DNA of 64,000 nt, taken from NCBI RefSeq assembly GCF_000239695.1, contig NZ_JH470340.1, positions 1-64,000 on the forward strand, read 5' to 3'. Under the pieces are notes generated by a model, which did not search any database, was not told the DNA's origin, and was given only the letters and a program-made list of their open reading frames with translations. The position numbers were made by a program, and so were the translations under genes. Below, piece by piece: positions 1 to 7,323 of this stretch; positions within the stretch are counted from its first letter, which is position 1; every line of letters starts with the position of its first letter. The stretch is from Actinomyces graevenitzii C83. GTDB taxonomy: Bacteria > Actinomycetota > Actinomycetes > Actinomycetales > Actinomycetaceae.

Positions 1-246
1 GTACGAGAGGACCGGGACGGACGAACCTCTGGTGTGCCAGTTATCCTGCCAGGGGTATGGCTGGTTTGCTACGTTCGGGATGGGTAACCGCTGAAAGCAT
101 CTAAGCGGGAAACTAGCTTCGAGATTAGGTTTCCGTCCCTGTTTTTTGGGGGGAGGTTCCCGGTAGATTACCGGGTTGATAGGCTAGGAGTGTAGACATT
201 GTAAGGTGACCAGCTTACTAGTACTAATTGACCGATTACTAACAAT
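1..246 (+). rRNA. 23S ribosomal RNA, 3' end (partial)
   Basis: The first bases hold the universally conserved sarcin-ricin loop (AGTACGAGAGGACC, cut by the window edge) followed by the conserved 3' domain of bacterial 23S rRNA, including GGGTAACCGCTGAAAGCATCT and the terminal GTACTAATTGACCGATT segment. The gene starts outside the window. The exact 3' end is estimated from alignment by eye with other actinobacterial 23S ends and may be off by about ten bases. Confidence 0.96.
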
Positions 247-428
247 AACTTGTTGCATCAGCTTTGGTTGGTGTTTGTTTGATGGTGTTTGCGTCCACTG
301 TGCGGTTCACGACCAACACGGCCTCGAATCCTTAATGGGTTTGTGGGTTGGGTTGTTAAGTGGATATATTGTTTCACTGACTGGTGAGTGGTTATCCCTT
401 TTTTTGGGGTGTTGCTTGTTTTGGTTGT
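247..428 (+). other. 23S-5S internal transcribed spacer
   Basis: This stretch between the 23S and 5S rRNA genes is T- and G-rich. It contains no tRNA that can be recognised and no convincing protein. Short reading frames here are products of the T/G-rich composition. It is expected to be removed during rRNA processing. Confidence 0.75.
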
Positions 429-546
429 GTTGGTGGTTTTAGCGAGGGGGTTACACCCAGTATCCTTTCCGAACCTGGAAGTTAAGCCTTTCTGCGCTGA
501 TGGTACTGCAACTGGTGGGTTGTGGGAGAGTAGGGCGCTGCCAACC
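429..546 (+). rRNA. rrf: 5S ribosomal RNA
   Basis: The conserved 5S core is present: AGCGAGGGGG, TCCGAACCTGGAAGTTAAGC, GATGGTACTGCA and GGGAGAGTAGG. The 5' GTTGG and 3' CCAAC pair to close helix I, which sets both ends within a few bases and gives a length of about 118 nt. It is the last gene of the rRNA operon and is followed at once by a terminator hairpin. Confidence 0.95.
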
Positions 547-556
547 GTTTCCTTAT

Positions 557-616
557 GGTGGTGGGGGTGTTGATCCTGATCGGTCAGGGTTGATGCCCCC
601 ACCACCCTTTTGTTTT
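557..616 (+). terminator. rRNA operon terminator
   Basis: A 12-bp stem (557-568 with 595-606, GGTGGTGGGGGT against GCCCCCACCACC) is followed by TTTTGTTTT. It lies ten bases after 5S rRNA, as expected for intrinsic termination of the rRNA operon. Confidence 0.9.
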
Positions 617-709
617 ACCAGCCTGGGCCCGGCGTCGTCGTCGGCAAAGAACAAACCACCTGGGCATTTTTGCCCATACCGCAACCCACTTACCTAATAC
701 GCTTATGCC

Positions 710-2806
710 ATGGACCAAAGCGCAGGCATCAGCCGGGAGCTATTTAAAGCTCTAATTAAAGCGACGCTGGCAGCAGTACTCGGGATCGCGGTGGTCAGTG
801 CCATCGCCTGGGGCAACAATTTTTATAAACAACTCGAAAAAACCAAATTCGACAACGCCCCCATCCTGTACACAAACTTACAGTACAGCGCTTACGCCAC
901 CGCTGAGCGCAACCTAAACGTCACCGAAGACGTCACCATCCGCATCAAAGACACCCGCAGCTACTCGCAAATGTTCCAGCTCTACGAGCTAAAACAAGGC
1001 CAGCAGCTAAAAGACGTAACAGTCACGGACCTAGACACCAACCAGGAGCTGACCAAAAGCAGCTTCACAGACCCCTCCACCATCTCAAGCACAAAAGAAT
1101 GGGACGAGCAGTACGCCGGCAAAACCTATGTGCGCATAGCCGACAGCTCCACCGACTACAACGGGGAAGCCGTCAACTACCCCACCAAAGTTGAGATCGG
1201 CTGGAATATTAAACGCACCAGCTCCGCCTCCGCCCTGCGCTACCGCATCACCATGAGCTTCATCGGCGGCGGGGAGCTGACCAATGACATCGTCAAAGTC
1301 CTGTGGAGTCCCATCTCCGACAAAAACATGGTGCCCATTAAACACCTCAGCATCGACTTCTCCATGCCCAAGCAAGTCCCCGCCCAGCGCACCTGGATGT
1401 GGCTGCACTACGACGGCGTCGCTACCGGCACCCCAGGCGGCGCCCCCACCACCAACGGCGCCATTCCCGGTGACCCCCAAGCCGGCTCCAGGCGCCACTA
1501 CGAAGCCGACTTTGTTAAAGGCGGAAAATCCGTAACCCTGGCCTACATGTGGGATGCCAGCGCCATTTCCGGCTACACCCCCACGGCCACGCCAGCTCAG
1601 CGTCAGCAAGCCATCGACGAGGCCGTAAAAGCCCGCCTACCCCAAGAGCGCCCCTGGTGGCTTGACTGGCTAATTCCCGCCGGCTTTGGCGTATGTGTGC
1701 TGATAGCCGCAGTAGGGCTGTACGGCGCATTCAGCTCACGCCGCGCCGCCCAAGCCCAGTTTGTTGTGCCCAACATGCTGGTGACCCAAATGCCTAACCT
1801 GTCGCCGGCAGTAATCGCAGAATTTTCCAGCCATGTCTTCCCCAGCAAAGCTAAACAAAAGAACCGGCGCACCCGCCAGTTAACCAGCACCCTGCTGTCC
1901 CTGACCAACGCCGGACTGGTTAACGTCTGTCCAGGAGACGCCCAAAGATACCGCTACCTGGATCTTCGCGTGGCAAACGCACAGCAGGTGGCGCAGGCGG
2001 CCCGCTCCGGCCCGCCGCTACAGCACGGGCAGTGGACCATTGCGCTAACCGGCAAACAGCCCGGCAGGCTTTACCCCAGCCAACAGGCATTACTGGCTGC
2101 GCTATTTATGATTTCGAATAAATTGCGAGCCAGCCAATTCGATTTAGTGCAAATGCGCGCGGTACTTAAAAACAATGAGTCCACAAGCAGTGGTATGCGT
2201 AAATTCGCTAGAGCTGCCGACAAAGAATATAGCTCAGCTAATTTGCGTACCAGCTGCGGGGGACTAGCCAATGGTTGCAGCATGCTTTTGTGGATGACCA
2301 TATTTGCTTTCAGCCTCTACAGCGTGGCCCGCTACAACCCCTGGGTGTGGGCCGTGCCCGGCTTCTGCTTCATTGCCGCCTTCATGCGCTCCTACAACGT
2401 AAGCACCTGCTACACCCAGCGCGGCCTGATAGTTGGCGGACAAATGCGGGCCTACTGCGCCTACCTAACCAACAGCGCCATGTACGCCCCCACCACCCCG
2501 CAGCAGTACCGCAGCGACCTGGCTAACGCGGCCGCCGTCGGTATGGCCGCCAAGGTGCAAGACGCCCTGGTGCCGCTGGGCGCCCAAATGATGGCCAGTC
2601 AGCAAGTGGCTTACAGCTGGGACGACTCCGGCCCGGGCCTATACAACCTGGACTTGACCCGCGACCTAGACTATGGCTTCCAGCCGGTAACCAGCGCGGT
2701 GGTGTGGCAAACCAGCAGCTCGGTCAGCTACAGCTCCTCCTCGTCCAGCTCCGGCGGTTTCAGCAGCTCCAGCAGCTACGGCGGCGGCAGCTTCGGGGGG
2801 CGCTAG
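710..2806 (+). CDS. DUF2207 domain-containing membrane protein
   Basis: The 698-residue product matches the architecture of the DUF2207 family of predicted membrane proteins, whose function is unknown. A hydrophobic segment lies at about 12-34. An extracellular beta-rich domain follows (about 50-290), then a transmembrane segment near 318-342 and a further hydrophobic pair near 525-565. The C-terminal 30 residues are almost only Ser and Gly and end in GGR, which is typical of the family. Many codons end in C, as in a well-adapted resident gene. The gene stands alone between the rRNA operon and the mannosyltransferase gene. The start at the ATG at 710 is plausible but no strong ribosome-binding site is visible, so a slightly later start is possible. 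Confidence 0.8.
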   Translation: MDQSAGISRELFKALIKATLAAVLGIAVVSAIAWGNNFYKQLEKTKFDNAPILYTNLQYSAYATAERNLNVTEDVTIRIKDTRSYSQMFQLYELKQGQQLKDVTVTDLDTNQELTKSSFTDPSTISSTKEWDEQYAGKTYVRIADSSTDYNGEAVNYPTKVEIGWNIKRTSSASALRYRITMSFIGGGELTNDIVKVLWSPISDKNMVPIKHLSIDFSMPKQVPAQRTWMWLHYDGVATGTPGGAPTTNGAIPGDPQAGSRRHYEADFVKGGKSVTLAYMWDASAISGYTPTATPAQRQQAIDEAVKARLPQERPWWLDWLIPAGFGVCVLIAAVGLYGAFSSRRAAQAQFVVPNMLVTQMPNLSPAVIAEFSSHVFPSKAKQKNRRTRQLTSTLLSLTNAGLVNVCPGDAQRYRYLDLRVANAQQVAQAARSGPPLQHGQWTIALTGKQPGRLYPSQQALLAALFMISNKLRASQFDLVQMRAVLKNNESTSSGMRKFARAADKEYSSANLRTSCGGLANGCSMLLWMTIFAFSLYSVARYNPWVWAVPGFCFIAAFMRSYNVSTCYTQRGLIVGGQMRAYCAYLTNSAMYAPTTPQQYRSDLANAAAVGMAAKVQDALVPLGAQMMASQQVAYSWDDSGPGLYNLDLTRDLDYGFQPVTSAVVWQTSSSVSYSSSSSSSGGFSSSSSYGGGSFGGR

Positions 2807-2853
2807 TTCGGGAGGTGCTAACGACGACGCCGGCCAGGGCGGTGCTGCGGGCC

Positions 2854-2907
2854 GCGTGGGTCCCCCTGGGCGGGCCGGGCGGGACGCGTGGGTCCCCCTG
2901 GGCGGGC
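2854..2907. repeat. 22-bp direct repeat in G/C-rich intergenic DNA
   Basis: Two identical 22-bp copies beginning GCGTGGGTCCCCCTGGGCGG lie at 2854-2875 and 2886-2907, separated by ten bases. They are in the 268-bp gap between the DUF2207 gene and the mannosyltransferase gene. No gene or clear terminator is seen in the rest of this gap. Confidence 0.85.
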
Positions 2908-3074
2908 TGCGGGCGGCGGCCCCCGGGCGGGCCGGGGAGGCCTCGTGGGTTCGGACGCCTGGCGGTGCTGCAAGTGTGACGAGCGACGCTAACAGCTAAA
3001 ATATCAAGTGATAGTGGCTGCTGAAAGTGAGCTGAGAGTCGGTATTACGCCGCTAAACGCAATAGACTGGCCAA

Positions 3075-5198
3075 ATGAACGATCAGCCCACTACTCCAAG
3101 CCCGGACGCTGACGCCTATTCTGACCCGGAAGACGACGTCACCCCCGTGCGTGGCACGCGTTTTCCAATTACTTTGTCAGAGCCGAGTAGGCAGGATTCA
3201 GCTGCTAAGCCCTCAGGCTCTGGCGCTAAGTCCTCGGGTCCTGGCGCTAAGTCCTCGGGTCCTGGCGCTAAGCCCGACGCCGCCGCTCAGCAGGGCGGGG
3301 CAGCTCCGTCAGGTGCCTTGGCGTCGTCGCAGGCAGGTAGCCAGTCCCCGGCAGGCGCCGCAGCCCCGGCAACTGACGGGACAGCGCAAGGCTCGGCGTC
3401 GTCGTCGGGAGCGCAGGCAGGTACCGCAGCTACGGCAGGCACGGCAGCACCGGCACTAGAAAGCCCCAAGCCGCGCACCCGCGAGCAGCTACGGGCCGTG
3501 CTGGGCCTACCCTCGCGCCTGCCTTCGCGAGTAGTGACCCGCAACGGCTGGATCGCCACCGTGGTGACCACCCTGATCGCCGCCTTCACGCGCCTGTGGA
3601 ACCTGGGCAGCCCCCACGAAATCATGTTTGACGAGACCTACTACGTCAAAGATGCCTACTCGATCTGGCACCTGGGCTATGAGGGCACCTGGGCGCAAAA
3701 CGCCAACGCCAGTTTTGTGCGCGGTAATTTCTCCACGCTCAGCCCCGAGGCATCCTTCGTGGTGCACCCGCCGCTAGGTAAATGGCTGATCGCCACGGGT
3801 ATGGAGCTGACCGGGCCGGCCTCCAGCTGGGGTTGGCGTCTGGCAGTGGCCCTAGCGGGTATTGCCACCGTGTTCCTGCTGTGCCGCCTGGTGTGGCGAC
3901 TGTTCCCCTCACCGCTGCTGGTGGGGCTGGCGGGATTGTTCCTGGCTATCGACGGCGTGGGCATCACCGAGTCGCGCATCGGCCTGCTGGACGGGTTTAT
4001 TGGCTTCTTCGCCCTGGCCGCTGTCTACTGCATTGTGCGTGACCGCCAAAGCCAACGCGAACGCATCGCCCGCCTACTGGAAGGCACCGCTGCAGGCGCC
4101 CTGGCGCCCAAGGCTGGATGGCGCCCCTGGATGATTAGCGCCGGCGTGCTGCTGGGGTGTGCCTGCTCAGTTAAATGGTCGGGTCTGTATCTGCTGGCCA
4201 CTATCGGCATCATGACCGTGATCTGGGACGGCACCGCACTGCGCGCTGTTAAAGCCAAAGTGTGGAAGCTGGAGACCCTGGTTTCACGCGGCTGGGGTAA
4301 CTTTATGCGGCTTGTGCCCGTGGCGGGAGTGACCTACCTGCTGACCTGGTTTGGCTGGTTCATGAACCCCAGCGCCTACAAGCACGGCTGGGCGGCGGCT
4401 GAGCGCGCAGCTGGGCGCGGCTCCTGGCTGCCCGATTCGATCGCGGACTTTATCGAATACCACCGCGCTATCTACGAATTCCACGTGGGCCTATCCACCC
4501 CCCACAGCTACATGGCTAAGCCCAGCGGCTGGCTGCTGCAGATGCGGCCCACCTCCTTCTACTGGTGGCAGTCCGATAAGGCATTGGGCACCAACACCTA
4601 CCAGTGCGACACCCATAACTGCGTGCGGGCTATCACCTCGATCGGTAACATCCCGATCTGGTGGGCGGCTTTCGTGGCGGTGTTTGTGGTGGTTGCCTAT
4701 GTGGCGCTTAAGCGCGACTGGCGCGGCTGGGTGGTGCTGGCTGGTTACATTGGCCTGTACCTGCCCTGGTTCATGTACTGGGACCGCACTATTTTCACTT
4801 TCTACACGGTAGCTTTCGTGCCGTTCGTGGTTTTGGCGCTGACTGTGGCGCTGGGCTGGGGAATTGGCTTGCTCGACGGTGACGGCGTGGTCACGGTTGG
4901 TTCTGGGGAGGCCGACGCCGCTGGGGCCGATGCCTCTGATGGGTCCGCAAGCGACGACGTCGCCACCAAGGAGACGAACGCTCAGGGCGACTTGAAAGAC
5001 GAACTGGGTGCCTACCTTGGCTGGGGACAGGTGCTGGGCAAGGACTATGATCCTTCGATGTTCATGGGCCTGATACTGACCGGCATTATTGCGCTGGCGG
5101 CGGTTGTGTTTGCCTTCCTGTGGTGGCCGCTATGGACCGCACAGGTGGTGGACTACGACTTCTGGCTCTGGCACATGCTGTTTAGGAGCTGGATCTAA
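3075..5198 (+). CDS. pmt: Polyprenol-phosphate-mannose:protein mannosyltransferase (PMT, GT39)
   Basis: Actinobacterial Pmt proteins transfer mannose from polyprenol-phosphate-mannose to Ser/Thr of secreted proteins during export. The product (707 aa) has a disordered Ala/Ser/Gly/Pro-rich N-terminus of about 130 residues that includes three in-frame copies of an SGPGAKS-like heptad coded by 21-bp repeats near 3217-3275. The multispanning GT39 core follows, with the FDETYYVKDAY motif near residue 188 carrying the catalytic Asp-Glu pair of the first outer loop, and about ten further hydrophobic helices. A second acidic low-complexity insert lies near 605-650. The adjacency to rsmI is conserved in actinobacteria (Rv1002c/Rv1003 in M. 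tuberculosis), although there the genes are divergent and here they are co-directional. Confidence 0.92.
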   Translation: MNDQPTTPSPDADAYSDPEDDVTPVRGTRFPITLSEPSRQDSAAKPSGSGAKSSGPGAKSSGPGAKPDAAAQQGGAAPSGALASSQAGSQSPAGAAAPATDGTAQGSASSSGAQAGTAATAGTAAPALESPKPRTREQLRAVLGLPSRLPSRVVTRNGWIATVVTTLIAAFTRLWNLGSPHEIMFDETYYVKDAYSIWHLGYEGTWAQNANASFVRGNFSTLSPEASFVVHPPLGKWLIATGMELTGPASSWGWRLAVALAGIATVFLLCRLVWRLFPSPLLVGLAGLFLAIDGVGITESRIGLLDGFIGFFALAAVYCIVRDRQSQRERIARLLEGTAAGALAPKAGWRPWMISAGVLLGCACSVKWSGLYLLATIGIMTVIWDGTALRAVKAKVWKLETLVSRGWGNFMRLVPVAGVTYLLTWFGWFMNPSAYKHGWAAAERAAGRGSWLPDSIADFIEYHRAIYEFHVGLSTPHSYMAKPSGWLLQMRPTSFYWWQSDKALGTNTYQCDTHNCVRAITSIGNIPIWWAAFVAVFVVVAYVALKRDWRGWVVLAGYIGLYLPWFMYWDRTIFTFYTVAFVPFVVLALTVALGWGIGLLDGDGVVTVGSGEADAAGADASDGSASDDVATKETNAQGDLKDELGAYLGWGQVLGKDYDPSMFMGLILTGIIALAAVVFAFLWWPLWTAQVVDYDFWLWHMLFRSWI

Positions 5199-5207
5199 GC
5201 CGGCATC

Positions 5208-5287
5208 TACAAATACAGGCAAAATCGTCCGTCGCCTATGATTTAAACGCATATTTTTATAGGTGAAGGATGATTTTGCCTGTATCT
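5208..5287. repeat. Palindromic intergenic element, copy A
   Basis: Arms 5213-5239 and 5259-5285 pair over 27 bases with one true mismatch and two G-U pairs. The element shares ACAAATAC, AAAATCGTCCGT, the CCTAT/ATAGG inner arms, an AT-rich loop ending ATTTTTA and the end TGTATCT with a second element at 7231-7309. The stem runs from AAAA on one side to TTTT on the other, so a transcript on either strand would form a hairpin ending in Us. It could be a two-way terminator or a small non-autonomous mobile repeat (REP/MITE type). It separates pmt from rsmI. Confidence 0.85.
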
Positions 5288-5303
5288 AAAAGGGGAAGGT
5301 TAT

Positions 5304-6368
5304 ATGGCGCCCAATCAAGAAGTGCCAAGCCCTGCTGCAAGTGAGTTGGAGGCTCCCGCCACCGGCTCGCCGGACGCGGCTGCGCTGCTGTGTCTGGACG
5401 CGGCTGCGTCGTCGGCCCCTGCCGGCGAAGGGGAGCAACCGGCCCACGCCAGCGAGGCAGAGCAAGCGCTTCCTGCCGACTCTACGCCTGCACCCGGCCC
5501 GGCGCAGAGCCTTGACCTGGCCGAATACGCCCCCGCTCGGGGCACAATCACCCTGGCCGCAACCCCTATCGGCAACCGTGGCGACGCTTCGCCGCGCCTG
5601 ATGGCCGCCCTGGCCCTGGCCGACGTCGTCGCCGCTGAAGACACCCGCCGCGCCCTGAACCTGGCCCAGCGCCTAGGCGTAAAAATTGGCGGCCGCCTGT
5701 TGGCCTTCCATGAGCACAACGAGCGCGAACGCTCCAGGCAGCTGCTGCAGGCCGCGCGCGGCGGTTCCAGCGTGCTGATGATTTCCGACGCCGGTATGCC
5801 CTCGGTTTCTGACCCGGGATTCCGCCTGGTCAACGCCGCTATCGACGCCGATGTGCCGGTTACCGTGGCCCCCGGACCTTCCGCAGTACTCACCGCGCTG
5901 GCGCTATCGGGCCTGGCCAGCGACCGTTTCAGCTTTGAAGGCTTCCTACCGCGCAAAAGCGGCGAGCGCGCCCGGCTACTAAGCTCACTGGCCAGCGACG
6001 CCCACACCCTGATTTTCTTCGAATCCCCCCGCCGCGTCCACGAAACCCTAACTGACCTGGCCAAAGCCTTCGGTGGGCAGCGCCGTGCGGCACTGTGTCG
6101 GGAACTGACCAAAACCCATGAAGAAGTACTGCGCGCCAGTCTAGACGAGCTGGTGGCGGCCACCGCCGAGGGGGCGCGGGGAGAAATTGTGCTGGTAGTT
6201 GCCGGCTCCACGGGGGCTAGCGTCGGCGTCGAACAGGTAGTAGACCAGGTACTGACCCTGGCTGATCAGGGCCTACGCCTCAAACAGGCGGCCGCGCAGG
6301 TGGCCCAAACCCACGGCCTGCGCAAGAATGAGCTGTACCAGGCGGCCCTGGCTGCCCGCGAAAACTAA
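5304..6368 (+). CDS. rsmI: 16S rRNA (cytidine(1402)-2'-O)-methyltransferase RsmI
   Basis: RsmI adds the 2'-O-methyl group to C1402 of 16S rRNA using SAM and fine-tunes decoding at the P site. The tetrapyrrole-methylase fold starts near residue 77 (GTITLAATPIGNRGD) and continues through the conserved AEDTRR, FHEHNE, ISDAGMPSVSDPG, PGPSAVLTAL and FEGFLPRK blocks. The 354-residue protein is longer than the usual 270-290 because of a roughly 70-residue Ala/Glu/Pro-rich N-terminal extension. The ATG at 5304 has a good AGGGGAAGG site just upstream, so the extension is probably translated. Confidence 0.95.
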   Translation: MAPNQEVPSPAASELEAPATGSPDAAALLCLDAAASSAPAGEGEQPAHASEAEQALPADSTPAPGPAQSLDLAEYAPARGTITLAATPIGNRGDASPRLMAALALADVVAAEDTRRALNLAQRLGVKIGGRLLAFHEHNERERSRQLLQAARGGSSVLMISDAGMPSVSDPGFRLVNAAIDADVPVTVAPGPSAVLTALALSGLASDRFSFEGFLPRKSGERARLLSSLASDAHTLIFFESPRRVHETLTDLAKAFGGQRRAALCRELTKTHEEVLRASLDELVAATAEGARGEIVLVVAGSTGASVGVEQVVDQVLTLADQGLRLKQAAAQVAQTHGLRKNELYQAALAAREN

Positions 6369-6572
6369 ATACTTTGGCTGGGGAGGGCGGCGCCACGCTT
6401 CTGGCGAGGACGCAGCTTGCCGGCCGGCCCGGACAGCCCGGCTGAGCTACTGGCCACCGGGCCCAGCACTTGCCGGCGCCGCGCCCGGCCAGATGCCTGC
6501 TAATCCAAGCACCCGGCCAGCCCGGCCACCAAAGACCTAAGGGAAAAACCGCAACCAATAGGGGAAGAAAAA
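6369..6572. other. G/C-rich intergenic gap, nothing recognised
   Basis: The 204 bases between rsmI and the nicotinamidase gene are rich in CCGGCC and GCCCGG words that can fold in many ways. No T-tract terminator or reading frame with family character was seen. Confidence 0.6.
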
Positions 6573-7139
6573 ATGACTCGAGCACTAATCGTGGTAGATG
6601 TGCAGCCCACATTCTGCGAGGGCGGGGAGCTGCCCGTCGTGGGGGGCAACGCCGTCGCCGAGCGCGTGGCCGCCTACGTGCCCGCACACCGCAAGGAATA
6701 TGCGCTGGTGGTAACCACGCAGGACTGGCACATTGACCCGGGCACGCACTTTAGCGACCAGCCCGACTTCGTGGACACCTGGCCCAAGCACGGCGTGGCC
6801 GGCACTGCCAACGCGCAGCTGCACCCGGCGCTGGCAGACCTGAATGCGGACGCCTCGGTTAAGAAGGGCCAGTACGCGGCGGCCTACTCTGGTTTTGAGG
6901 GGGTCGACGACGCCGGTGTGGGCTTGGACCAGCTGCTTAAGGACGCCGGGGTGGACAGCCTAGACATTGTGGGCCTGGCGCTATCGCACTGCGTACGCGA
7001 CACTGCGCTGGACGCCGCTTCCAAGGGCTACCAGGTGCGAGTGCTGACCAACCTGACCGAGCCGGTCAGCCCCGAGCTGGGCGAGGCCGCCAAGGCCAAG
7101 CTGGTTGAGGCTGGCGTGGAGCTGGCTGAGGTCGAGTAA
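6573..7139 (+). CDS. pncA: Nicotinamidase / isochorismatase-family amidohydrolase
   Basis: The 188-residue product fits the nicotinamidase branch of the isochorismatase-like hydrolases, which convert nicotinamide to nicotinate for NAD salvage. The expected catalytic triad is visible: Asp in VVDVQPTF (residue 8), Lys near residue 92 (VKKGQ), and the nucleophile Cys in SHCVRDTALDAA near 137. Metal-site residues are present in DWHIDPGTHF near 50. A GGGGAAGAAAAA site precedes the ATG. Its own palindromic element lies 90 bases downstream. The family has close homologues acting on other amides, so the substrate is inferred. Confidence 0.88.
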   Translation: MTRALIVVDVQPTFCEGGELPVVGGNAVAERVAAYVPAHRKEYALVVTTQDWHIDPGTHFSDQPDFVDTWPKHGVAGTANAQLHPALADLNADASVKKGQYAAAYSGFEGVDDAGVGLDQLLKDAGVDSLDIVGLALSHCVRDTALDAASKGYQVRVLTNLTEPVSPELGEAAKAKLVEAGVELAEVE

Positions 7140-7230
7140 GGCTCAGGTTAAGGGGCAGGTTAAGGCTCAAGTTACGGGCCAAGCGAGGCTGAACAGGGCC
7201 GAGTAAGGCTGCTAGCCCAGGCCACTGCTC

Positions 7231-7309
7231 ACAAATACTGAAAAATCGTCCGTTCCCTATAAAACCCCATGGATTTTTAATAGGGAACGGACGATTTTGT
7301 ATGTATCTG
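7231..7309. repeat. Palindromic intergenic element, copy B
   Basis: A perfect 19-bp inverted repeat (7242-7260 with 7280-7298; core AAAATCGTCCGTTCCCTAT) has an AT-rich loop containing CCATGG. Outer ends ACAAATAC and TGTATCT match copy A at 5208-5287. It lies between the convergent nicotinamidase gene and the 810-residue membrane-protein gene, where it could stop transcription from both sides. Upstream (7140-7200) are imperfect 12-bp repeats of GGCTCAGGTTAA type. Confidence 0.88.
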
Positions 7310-7323
7310 TATGAGCGTGAGGG

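Noticed and set aside
247..428. tRNA genes in the 23S-5S spacer
   Set aside because: No cloverleaf or T-arm consensus was found.
5315..6211. 298-residue antisense frame over rsmI
   Set aside because: It has Ser/Arg/Ala-rich shadow composition, no family motifs, and overlaps a gene with clear RsmI motifs.
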